From Symsagittifera roscoffensis (taxonomy: Eukaryota; Xenacoelomorpha; Acoela; Convolutidae), in assembly GCF_963678635.1 (NCBI RefSeq), contig NC_087069.1, positions 19,444,660 through 19,508,659 of the forward strand: DNA of 64,000 nucleotides. The letters run 5' to 3'. The position numbers were made by a program, and so were the translations under genes. Every line of letters starts with the position of its first letter. The stretch's first letter is position 1. The notes below the pieces were generated by a model that was given only the letters and a program-made list of their open reading frames with translations, searched no databases and was not told the origin of the DNA. Positions 37,001 through 45,963 of the stretch are shown here, piece by piece.

Positions 37001-37661
37001 AGTCGCCCCGGCCGTTTTCGTCCACAAAGGCATTAAGTGGAAGTTTAACCCGCCCAGTGCCCCTCATCACGGTGGCGCCTGGGAGCGGCTAGTGAGAAGT
37101 GTTAAGCGAGTGTTGTACGACATATTAGGCAACAGGAGATTAACTGAGGAAGTTCTAGGAACAACGCTCTGCCTAGTTGAACAATTACTTAACGCAAGAC
37201 CGATCACTCCGGTCAGTTCCGATCCGCACGACCTAGAGGCACTCACCCCAAATCACTTCATTCTCGGTCACAGCGCAGCTAGCTTCCCGTCGTTAAGTTT
37301 CGAAGATAACTTTGATTAAAAAAAGCGTTACGCCAGAGCACAATCGTACGCTAACGCAGTTTGGTCACGCTGGCTGCGTGAATATGTACCATCTCTCAAC
37401 AAGAGATCAAAGTGGCATAATGATTTGGATGTCACACTGAAAACTGGCGACTTGGTTTGGGTAGTCGAACCCGACAGCCCACGTGGGCATTACCCACTCG
37501 CCCGTATTGCTAAACTACACTACGGCAAAGACGGATGCGCCCGATCCGCCGATATCAAAACTGTTACGAGCGAGCTGATACGACCTACCGTAAAACTCGC
37601 ACCTGTTCTTCCGTCTTTAGGGGCGGAGGATGTTGCAGCGCAAAACGTAACTAATGCGTGA
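31025..37661 (+). pseudogene. BEL/Pao Gag-Pol polyprotein with one frameshift and one stop
   Basis: The ATG at 31025 opens a 1,534-codon frame to 35629. Residues about 1-100 and 160-245 are coiled coil; 350-560 are Pro/Ser-rich; 590-765 are a DUF1759-type Gag domain (FNWYEWFGQFQATVDSA). Three knuckle-like motifs follow (CSLCKGQHALWNC about 809, CFSCLQGNHTFRKC about 842, CPKQDCESTH about 860). The protease DTGS is at 923 and RT starts about 1190 (WYLPHHPVLNP), with YMDN at 1334-1337 in place of YxDD. RNase H begins about 1515. A run of seven T's at about 35588-35594 marks a frame change; Pol continues in the next frame with WTDSTIVLQWLN, an integrase zinc finger (H-x-H, CITC), the D-D-E triad (FDYFGPF, SDNGTNF, GGAWERLVRS) and a DUF5641-like end. 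A TAA at 37317-37319 interrupts the last part. The final TGA lies 31 bases inside the 3' LTR. Confidence 0.95.
37618..37630 (+). promoter_or_regulatory. Polypurine tract of the nested BEL/Pao
   Basis: A purine-rich AGGGGCGGAGGA tract abuts the 3' LTR start at 37631, the position where plus-strand DNA synthesis is primed in LTR elements. It overlaps the Pol coding region. Confidence 0.75.
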
Positions 37662-37940
37662 AACATAAATTGTTCAAATTTAAAACTACGACCTACAAAA
37701 GAGCAGCTTTTTTTGTACTTTTGCAGTTTCTGCAAAAGTCAAGCTGGTTTTTAATTGCTTCAAAAGTCCGATATACGATGATGTAAGTAAAAAGTTTGAG
37801 TTATAGTCGTTTATGACTGATTATGTCCGTTTACACAAAAATTGTGGATATATTCCGATTTATGACCAAAACACGAGTTTTTACCGAGAAATACGAATAA
37901 AATATTGATTTTAACTTTGTTTTGTGGAGATTAGCGCACA
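37631..37940 (+). repeat. 3' LTR of the nested BEL/Pao (310 bp)
   Basis: It has the same ends as the 5' LTR and is followed directly by the CGTAG duplication. About 36 bp shorter than the 5' copy through an internal deletion. Confidence 0.95.
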
Positions 37941-37945
37941 CGTAG

Positions 37946-40305
37946 TCTCCCTCCGAGTAAGCCTTTGCACCAGCTGCTTTCTTGTCGAATTTTTTCCTCT
38001 GCCTTGCCTGTGCCTGCTGAGTGTTCCGTCTTCACAAATCGTTCAGCTCCTGTTGGCGTCTGATCACATCCCTCACGTAGACCTGTGGGGACGTTTTCTT
38101 TCCCTCATATTCTGGGTAGAAGAAGGTTAAGGGTAAAGACTTTTCGTGTCCAGTTAGCATCATGTGTGGACTGACTCCAGTGGTGGAGTGTTGCGTGCTA
38201 TTATATGCTCACATCACCTGTGGAAGGTATCTGTCCCAATTGGTCATATACCTGGAACAATATACTCTTAGCATCGACACTAACGTCCTGTTTTGTCTTT
38301 CCACTAAGCCATTCGTCTGAGGGTGGTATGTCGTGGAGTGAGCCTGAGCGACCTGTGAGCGTCTAATAAGTTCTTTCGTAAGCTCTCCTACGAAAACTGT
38401 TCCATTATCCGATTGAAACGTCATCGGACAACCATGTCTTGCTATCCACGTATTGATCAGGTGGTCGCATGTCTCTTCCGCCGAGGCAGTTATGCAGGGC
38501 ACGGCCTCTGCATACTTCGTAAAATGATCTATCATGACCAGCACCTGATTGTAACCATTGTCTGTCATGCATATCTTTTGGTGATCTATTTGCACCACCT
38601 CGTTGAATTCAGACGACTCGATCGATTGTAAAGGAAATAGCAACTTCCTTGGATCCTTGACCTGTTGGCATGACAGACATGCTGTTACCCATTTCTCGCA
38701 TGCCTTTTTCATCTCAGGCCACTCAAAGCGCTTCAGGATCCTCTGATATACTTTGTCGATCCCCTGATGTCCCATTTGATCATGTGACCTGAATAATAGT
38801 TCTGTCTGATAGAGTTGCGGTAACACTATCGCGTTATACTTGTATAGGACTCTGTCTTCCTCCCTACTTTGCAAGCCACAATCCCGTCCTTGTTCAAATA
38901 TAACCTCCCTTCCTTCTGCATGAAGTATTGTCTCAGGATGCGATAACTATCTTCCTCGAGGTCCCCTTTATCCGGAGAACCATTCTCGATCCACCTTTTC
39001 AGGTTTCTTGTCATGCGATCATTTCTCTGCGCTCTTAGAAGGTCCGAGAGTCTGTATCTCGCCTTCAAGTACGTCTTCATGACCCTCATCTGACTATTCA
39101 GCTCGTTGGGCTGATGTGTGTCTTCTTCCATCTTAACGCACCAAATCTTCGCCAACGGTTGTGTTTCTTGTTAAAACGGCAGAAGATCAGTCCTGACTAC
39201 CTCTTTCTGCGGCAACAGGCTTATCGAGCGTTTCGATACCGCTATTGTCTCCAAGTCATCCGCTGCGTTGTCAAAGACTCTTTCGCTTGGTATAAGGTAG
39301 CGATCGCTGTCAGGATCCTGGTACACCTCTCTGTCCAGGTCCCTTGCCCGAGTTTCCACTAGTAGCGTGTGTATCGCTAGTTCTGACAGTTCTGATACCA
39401 AGCTCGAATTCCTGTCTGAATGGGTGTCCATTCCTGAGCTTCCTGAATTATCCTCCATCGAAGAGGTTGTGCTGGAGACTGCGCGCTCCTCCAGATCATA
39501 TCTGTGCTTTCATTGCATCCATCTGAACTCCCCGGACAAAACCTTGCTCTCTAGGTCCTGTTTCTCATCAGGAATTTTCTCGTTTATCTCAGACTCCCTG
39601 GACAAATTTTCTTGTCCCGGGTGTTGATCTTGTGATCGCTGGTTCTTCTTCTCATCATCCTTCTCCCCGGACAAATAGTCTTGCAGCAGATTTTGTTCTA
39701 CCTTTTCACCCTCTTTATCCCGGTCCACAAAGGTGACGGTTTTCTTTCGCTTGCTGCCCCCCTGTCCGTAAGAAGTACTGGTTAAAATCTCTTGGGGTAT
39801 TGAGGATACTAGTTGCTGAACTATTGTCCTACAATCCCTCTCGTTCTCTTCGTGCTGTCGTCTAGACGGCATGATCTTCACCTTCTCACTGACTGTTAGC
39901 GATGCCACTGCTGCTGTCCACTCGGGGTCATCTCTGGTCACTTCTCTTTCTAACAATCCAACCAGCATCCGCATCACTTGCGTTGTGACTTGCACCGTTT
40001 TATCCAATAATGAGAGGCTGTTTATGTTCATGCGAGAGAGTTCTTGCTGGACCAGGTTCGAGCGTAGCAACAGATCCGAGGGGACCGGGTCCTCCTTGGA
40101 TAGGATCTTTATCTCGGCTGCTTTCTCTACAGGTAACTCAGGGTGCCCTGGAATTGGATGTCCAGACTTATCCAACCATCTCGTTAAGGGAAGCGCTTCA
40201 TAAGTTTCTTTGTCCAGAAACGAGAATCCCTCCTTTATTTCCACCTGATTGGCCTGCTTCTGCTCCAATCTTTCATAGAACTCAGTTTTCTTGCTGATTA
40301 TGTTC
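37946..40305 (-). pseudogene. Giant-element Pol: long RNase H-integrase linker and integrase core
   Basis: A frame from about 40305 to 38826 carries stops at 39512-39510 and 39173-39171. It holds a roughly 500-residue linker: FLDKETYEALPLTRWLDKSG, a helical region, then acidic and Ser-rich stretches. Ordinary gypsy elements have a much shorter spacer here. After a frameshift between about 38875 and 38835 the integrase follows: zinc finger LLFRSHDQMGHQG...CLSCQQ, catalytic D-D-E in VQIDHQK, FQSDNGTVF and GLVERQNRT. A TGA at 38211-38209 and another at 38034-38032 interrupt the end. The frame reaches GDYV at the BEL/Pao insertion site and resumes at 29436. At the RNase H side (40290-40305) the tract usually reading H-x-N-A-D-x-L-S is missing and the frame changes, so a small deletion is likely. 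Confidence 0.88.
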
Positions 40306-42774
40306 GATTATCATATGGTAGCCATCCAACCTTACTATCCATCTACCAATATAACTCTGATCCATCGAAAAGGTTTTCAACCAGGATAACGCTCTGTTGT
40401 CCACGCGTAACTTGAAGGGAGCGCTCCCCAAGTATGCACGGTACTTTTCCACGAAGGTGACTACTGCAAACATTTCTGCCTTTGGAGCGCCATATTTCAT
40501 CTCTGTGTCACTCAAGACCTTGCTGCCGTATGCAATGGGACGGAGAACTGTTCTTCCGTTCCATTCTTGCTCTTGATGCAAGATTCCTGAGATGGCCACC
40601 ACCGATGCGTCTGTGTCGAGAACATACATGCCCTTTTCTGTTGGCATGCCCAGCACTGGCGCTTCGCACAGTTCCCGCTTTATGTTCTCGAAAGCAGCCT
40701 GTGCCTCATCGTTCCATTCGAACTTTTTCCCTTTGTTGCGCATCAGCTTCTGCATCGGATACACCTTGTCCGCATATCCTTTTATGAATTCTCGGTAGTA
40801 ATTGGCAAACCCTAGGAAGCTCAGGAGCTGTGTGTCCGTCCTGGGGGCCTTCCATGTCAACACTGCTTCCACTGCTTCCGGGTCCGGCCTCACACCATGC
40901 CTATCCACCATTCTTCCTAGGTACTTTATCGAATCCCTAAAGATTTCACATTTCGATGGTTTGCACTTTAATCCTGCTCTTTTCATGCATCCAAAGACCT
41001 CATCGAGCCTATCAATGTGGTCTTCCAGGGTCGGTGTCGCTATGACTACGTCATCCACGTAACACATCACGAGATTCCCGTACTTCTTGGTCACTTTCGT
41101 CAAAGCCTGAGCCATCAGTCTTTGAAAAGTGGCCGTTGCATTGCACAAGCCGAAGGGCATCCTCTTCCACTGGTACAATCCCAATTCGCACGCGAATCCG
41201 GTTTTATCTCTGTCCTTCTTTCGCAGAGGGACCTGCCAGAAGGCAGAACCTAAGTCCAATGTGGTGAAGAACTTGGCATCACCAAGTTTAGATAGGTTCT
41301 CGTCTATTCGCGGTATCGGGTACGCATCTTGTATCGTTACCGCGTTCAAGTAACGAAAGTCGCAACAAAATCTAAGCTGCCCCCCTTTCTTTTTCGCCAT
41401 TACTACCCCGCAAGCCCATGGCGATTTCGAGGGTTCTATCATGTCGTATTCAATGTCGCACGCTTCCGATTTGTGTGGCGTCGTTCGCCTTGCGCCATCC
41501 CTATGGGGAACGGCGCCCTCTTCTAGTTCGATTTCGTGTTCGGCGAAATTACAGCAACCGATATCCGCCTTATGTTTTGAAAACACATCTGCGTTCCGAT
41601 TTAGGAGGTCCCGCAATTTTTCGAAATCTCCCTCACCTATTTTCCCTTTTAAATGCTCTATCTCTGGCAAAACCGGTTTGTCAGATTCTAGTTCATATGA
41701 CGAGGGGCGTTCCGGAAAATTCGAGCAGCTTGATAAGCCGTCGTCCGTTTCGGATTTCATTGAAAAATATTTATGAATAGATTTTAATTCATTAATCCTC
41801 TTTAAAATTTTATCTTTATTGGTATGATAAGGACAGTCTTTCACACTATATTTCTTCAACAAGTTTTGTGTCTCCTCATAGTCGGTCCTCATCGGCAAAG
41901 CGTAGCCAAGCTTCTTTCCACGCTGGACTGAAACCGTGGTGTCCAGTGTGTTCAACAACACACTGACACACAGTCCGTTTCGCGTTACCGAGAAGCTCCG
42001 GCCTAAAATCAACGAACTCTGACTATTTAGATTCGGTACTAAGCAAACCTGTTTACTACCACTTAACGAATTCAAATTTCTCATTCTAAAAATTGCTACC
42101 ACAGCTTGTCCTGGTAGTAGTTTAACTTTTCTATCCAAAAAAATTGGTACCTTGTTTTCGTCTGTTATTGTCCTTTTAATTGGTCTCTTAATATACTTTC
42201 GGTCCGGGTTCCTAATCCGTATCAGACCGTTGTTCAAGTCAATCATCACGTCAAAATTCCTGACAAAATCTCTGCCCAAGATGAATTGGTCGGCGTCGTC
42301 TAGATTCTCTACCACCAGGAAGCTCATCCAAAGATCCCGTCCTCCCATGTGGAGGACCGTTATTGGTGTTCTTCCGGCTACGTAGATAGCTCCTCGATTG
42401 GCTGCGGCCAGTCGGAGATTCGTTGGAATTAGATCTTCCCGCGTGAAGCCCATTCTTTCCCAAGTTTTTATCGGCATCACACTCACTACCGCTCCTGTGT
42501 CCAGAAGCCCTGTGACTCCGATTTTTGTTCCGTTGGTGTCGAGCAGATGTGCTGTCACATCTGCTTCATATCAAATGTGTACTGCGTCTTGTTCCATCAT
42601 GGCGTCATGGCCTATCCTGCGGACTTTGAGTTCCTCCTCACCCAAATAGATCTGCCCCATTTGGTCATCATCTGTTGTTACATAAGTCCTGGTGTACATA
42701 CTGATTCCATCCACGTTCAGCATTATTTGATACGGCCCATAGACCTCCAGGTAGCGTCCATGAAGTTTCTTCAT
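40282..42774 (-). pseudogene. Giant-element Pol: protease, reverse transcriptase, RNase H
   Basis: A TGA at 42573-42571 splits an N-terminal piece (42774-42574, containing GPYQIMLNVDG) from a 758-codon frame (42558-40282, same frame). In the latter, aspartic protease LLDTGAVVSVM has its DTG at residues 20-22, followed by FILGRDFVRNFDV (flap and second half). RT spans about 370-560, with LDLGSAFWQVPL, GLCNATATFQRLM and the catalytic YVDD at 500-503. RNase H spans about 640-750, with VLDTDAS, KAEMFAVV and LRVDNRALSWL. The order protease-RT-RNase H-integrase is the Ty3/gypsy order. The frame ends at the probable deletion described for the linker. The first codon of the 758-codon frame is GTG and is not a true start; the protein was part of a Gag-Pol fusion. 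Confidence 0.95.
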
Positions 42775-42791
42775 GCGAGGGCCACCCGTCG

Positions 42792-43223
42792 TTAGTAGTG
42801 GCCACCCGTCGACTCGGTGCGTGGCTCGACCTGCCTCAGATAATCTGCATATGTGTCCAAATGCATCAAAGTGAACTCGGATGGTTCACTCAGATTTCTT
42901 ATTACCTGGTGTCCAGCCACTGAGATTATCGACTGTATCTTGTTTCCTTGCGGCACCATGCCGAACCTCTTACCGGAGATCACTTTAAGTTTCATGTTTA
43001 AACTGCTTGGTGCTTTCGTTTCTTCGAACTCCGTTGCTTCGAAGGTATTCAGTTGCTCCTGAAGCTTCTCATTTTCCAGTTCAAGTTTCGCTTTTTGTTC
43101 GATCTCTTTCGTCACCAATTCCTGTTGTACTCTATTTAGAGCGGCTGCCTTATAATCGATCTTGAAGTCATCAGCCGCAGTTGCTGGTTCCGGCTCAACT
43201 GTCTCCTCTGTTACCGCTTGCAT
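42792..43223 (-). CDS. N-terminal segment of giant-element Pol
   Basis: 144 codons from 43223 (ATG) to a stop at 42792. It overlaps the Gag end by 13 bases in the -1 frame. The overlap reads GGCAAGAAAATGC, an A-rich stretch that could allow -1 slippage, the usual way to make Gag-Pol; the ATG could instead permit reinitiation. The protein has an acidic start, a coiled coil at about residues 40-70 (ELVTKEIEQKAKLELENEKL) and a basic C-terminus. A frame change near 42785-42805, within a short duplication of ACGGGTGGCC, separates it from the protease piece. Confidence 0.75.
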   Translation of the reverse strand: MQAVTEETVEPEPATAADDFKIDYKAAALNRVQQELVTKEIEQKAKLELENEKLQEQLNTFEATEFEETKAPSSLNMKLKVISGKRFGMVPQGNKIQSIISVAGHQVIRNLSEPSEFTLMHLDTYADYLRQVEPRTESTGGHY

Positions 43224-45739
43224 TTTCTTGCCGCCAGCTTTTGAGGTTTATCCTTTCTGCGTGCCTCCGCTTCACTCAAAAGTCGAGCCTTGCTGGCTTT
43301 CACTCCTGACAAAGCTTCTTCATGTCTTGGATGCTTAATGTCTGCCACTGCATCCCAGAATTGCGGACACTCTGATTTAAAATGACCTTCCAAGTTACAA
43401 AAGAAACACCTCGGGCCGAATTTCGCAATTGCTCCTCTCATGAAATCCTCATGGTCCAATTCTGACGCATCTTCGTCCTCGAGGCTGAAGCCTATTGCTT
43501 TCATGCCTTGTTTGTAAGCTGGGCATGCTGACACATGATGGTCCATTGAACTGCAATTGGCACAAGAGCGTCTCTTGTCCATATCATCCCTCGGTTTGTA
43601 CCAATTGTTCCCTTGGTTTGCTGGTCCGTTGTTGAAATTGCCATAATTGTTCTTGTAATATCCAGATCTCGAAGGAGGTTTCAACAAAAGATACTCTTTT
43701 GATTTGAGCCTCAACTCCTCCGGTGTTGGCGCATTAGTTGATAGTGGTGTGTAATGCGTTGCTAGCATCGTACGAAGTTCATCATTCTTCACACCATCGA
43801 TGAATTTTGAGGCTACGGCCAAGTTCATCCTTCGGTTTGACTCGTCCGGTTGGCTGCGTCTCCTCAGCATTTCCAAATCATCGAGAAACTTGTCTATTGT
43901 TTCATCTTCTCGTTGCCTCCGTTTCTCGAAGCGCATCATCGCCTGGTGCCCCTGCACCCCTGATCCAAAACGGTTTAACAAGATTTCGAAGATTTTCTCA
44001 GCAGTGTCACGTTGATATTGCTTCTTGGCCCTTACACAGTTCAGGGCTGTCCCTTCTAAGTTGCTGGTGAGCGCGCTGCATTCCTGTCTCTCCGACAAGT
44101 CCTCTTCCTCGAAATGCAGCTTCATTACCTCTATCCAGGTATCAATACAGCCATCAGATTCGTCTTTGTAGCATCTTGGTTTCTTAAAGACTCTTCTGGA
44201 CTTCTCACTGCGTTCATTGGTTCTGGATAACCTTGTCAGGAATGTCTCCAAAGACCTGTTTAGGGGTTCAAATGCTGTGGCCATTGCCGTAGCATCCCTT
44301 GAGTGTCCCGCCTGAGTGTCCTCACACCTCGTCAAAGGCTCTGTATGCGGTGCATCCCTGCAATCCGAATCACCGTGAGTGTTTCCCGCTTGGCCCACAT
44401 GACTCCTCCTCGGGCTTGCATGCCCCCTGTTGCCGGAATCACTTCTCCCAGTCGCATGTGTGCCTTGCGTTGGTCGTTCGTTAGAGGTTTGTCTGTTCCC
44501 CGTTGAACTTGCTCTACTGCTCGGGCCCCATGCTCCATTACCCCTTGTGGCATAGCCTGATGAACTGCCCCTGCCTCTAGTGGATCCGTACGTCTTCCTC
44601 TTTTGATGTTCATTGAAGTTCACCCTCGGTTCCCTGCTGGGACCTCCCGAGTTCGGTTCTCCTTCTTTTGGTCCACTCTTGTTGCTTAGTAGCCCGTCCA
44701 AGCTATCCATGATGGCCTGAGTTCGCCTCTCCATCATCGCGTCTATCTTTGTGTCAAGAGTCCCAAGAGACTGCTCTTGTTGAATTCTTAACCTCTCCAT
44801 GTCGTCTCTTAAGCGTAACTCTCGCTGTTCCGCCTCTCTTGTCATTCGCGACAAGTTCTTCGCCATATGTTCGTCCGTTCTTTCTTTCAAGCGTTTTTCA
44901 CTCCTGCCAACTTCTTGTCTGCTGCGGTTTATTTCTTCCCGCAGACTCTCTCTTTCAATGTGAACTGCCCTTTCTAGTTCACTCATCCTTATTGACATCT
45001 GCTCGTTTTGTTCTCCTAAACTGTCCACTATGCTGTTTAAGGCTTCTCCTAGTGCTGCCCCGTTATTCACGAGTGGCGTTACTAGCGGCGGTGCAACCCT
45101 GTCGGTCCCAGGTAGCTTCGTGCTGGTCGAGATCCGGGCCTTGACTCTCTGTCTCGGCGTCTTTTCATTATCTATTTCAGGATCCGCTAACGCGTTGCCT
45201 AGCCCTCTGGTTCTACTCTCTCCAGCTTGCAGCTCTGAATTTGTCATAATCGCGAAGTCTCTTGACTGGCCCGGTGTGTTTGCCTCTTTGCTTATCGTTG
45301 TCACTACACCAAATTTGTCCATGGTTCCAGTCTCTCTTCCGACGTATGCCTCGTTCTCCTGGATCGAACGGTTGAGGCTGATCTGAGATCCAAAGTCCCC
45401 TTGCTCCTGTTCATTCTCTTCCTCCTGGGATTCAACTTCGTTTCCTGCGCCTCCTCCCATGGTGAATGGAAAGATGTTTCCGAATGTGTTCTTCATTCTT
45501 TCTGAGAACGATGATGACGTTGTTTGTTTCCCAGTTCCGCCTGCCATCATAGTGTTGTCTGTCGGAGATCTTCTCGTTGCCGCTACTTCAGTTGAGATGT
45601 CGGACAGTTCCGACATCTCTTCTCGATCCAGAGTCCCGGTGGAAGTGGCAAAATCATGGCCTTGTTCTACCGGAGTAGATTCACTCGCCAGCCTTCTGCC
45701 TCTCCCTTCCAGTCCATTTTCTTCCTGGTTGTCGTTCAT
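43211..45739 (-). CDS. Gag of the giant element
   Basis: 842 codons from an ATG at 45739-45737, unusually long for gypsy Gag. Residues 1-210 are polar and probably disordered. Residues about 215-340 form a coiled coil (MSIRMSELERAVHIERESLR). Residues 345-500 are Gly/Ser/Arg-rich. Residues about 510-685 form a Retrotrans_gag-like capsid domain (IDTWIEVMKLHFEEEDLSER, FEILLNRFGSG). Two CCHC knuckles follow at about 724-737 (CANCSSMDHHVSAC) and 777-790 (CFFCNLEGHFKSEC), which bind genomic RNA. The frame is intact. Another frame upstream (45963-45736) holds MVETRSQKTSEERKELLEVE, which looks like the start of a gypsy Gag, so the original N-terminus may lie there with a frame change near 45740. Confidence 0.92.
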   Translation of the reverse strand: MNDNQEENGLEGRGRRLASESTPVEQGHDFATSTGTLDREEMSELSDISTEVAATRRSPTDNTMMAGGTGKQTTSSSFSERMKNTFGNIFPFTMGGGAGNEVESQEEENEQEQGDFGSQISLNRSIQENEAYVGRETGTMDKFGVVTTISKEANTPGQSRDFAIMTNSELQAGESRTRGLGNALADPEIDNEKTPRQRVKARISTSTKLPGTDRVAPPLVTPLVNNGAALGEALNSIVDSLGEQNEQMSIRMSELERAVHIERESLREEINRSRQEVGRSEKRLKERTDEHMAKNLSRMTREAEQRELRLRDDMERLRIQQEQSLGTLDTKIDAMMERRTQAIMDSLDGLLSNKSGPKEGEPNSGGPSREPRVNFNEHQKRKTYGSTRGRGSSSGYATRGNGAWGPSSRASSTGNRQTSNERPTQGTHATGRSDSGNRGHASPRRSHVGQAGNTHGDSDCRDAPHTEPLTRCEDTQAGHSRDATAMATAFEPLNRSLETFLTRLSRTNERSEKSRRVFKKPRCYKDESDGCIDTWIEVMKLHFEEEDLSERQECSALTSNLEGTALNCVRAKKQYQRDTAEKIFEILLNRFGSGVQGHQAMMRFEKRRQREDETIDKFLDDLEMLRRRSQPDESNRRMNLAVASKFIDGVKNDELRTMLATHYTPLSTNAPTPEELRLKSKEYLLLKPPSRSGYYKNNYGNFNNGPANQGNNWYKPRDDMDKRRSCANCSSMDHHVSACPAYKQGMKAIGFSLEDEDASELDHEDFMRGAIAKFGPRCFFCNLEGHFKSECPQFWDAVADIKHPRHEEALSGVKASKARLLSEAEARRKDKPQKLAARKCKR

Positions 45740-45963
45740 GGTATGGTCCGTATTGACTCCACTTCTAACAGTTCTTTTCGCTCTTCTGAGGTCTTCTGAC
45801 TTCTCGTTTCAACCATTCTGCCTGAAACCGTCTCCCCTTTGTCGGACCGGGATCGCTTGATCCAATCCACAAAAGGATCGGTCATCGTTTTTCTTTGCTT
45901 TTCAGGTATAAATTTCCTAGAGCTATTACCTCGTTTTGGTATCCATGACTTTTCTAGACTCAT
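45736..45963 (-). CDS. Short frame upstream of Gag, possible original Gag N-terminus
   Basis: 75 codons from 45963, overlapping the Gag start by a few bases in another frame. It is basic and contains RMVETRSQKTSEERKELLEV; a METRSQ-type start is common in gypsy Gag proteins. It may be the true Gag beginning cut off by a frameshift, or a small upstream ORF. Confidence 0.5.
   Translation of the reverse strand: MSLEKSWIPKRGNSSRKFIPEKQRKTMTDPFVDWIKRSRSDKGETVSGRMVETRSQKTSEERKELLEVESIRTIP

Larger units (their letters stand above)
29437..37940 (+). mobile_element. BEL/Pao LTR retrotransposon nested in the giant element
   Basis: LTRs at 29437-29782 and 37631-37940 start TGTTGCAGCG and end TTAGCGCACA. 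The element is flanked on both sides by CGTAG (29432-29436 and 37941-37945), a perfect 5-bp target duplication, and the host integrase codons continue across the site. Inside are a tRNA primer site, a structured leader, one long Gag-Pol frame and a polypurine tract. Domain order (DUF1759-type Gag, knuckles, protease, RT, RNase H, integrase, DUF5641-like end) is that of BEL/Pao. The Pol frame has a frameshift and an in-frame stop, so the copy is probably inactive. Confidence 0.97.
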
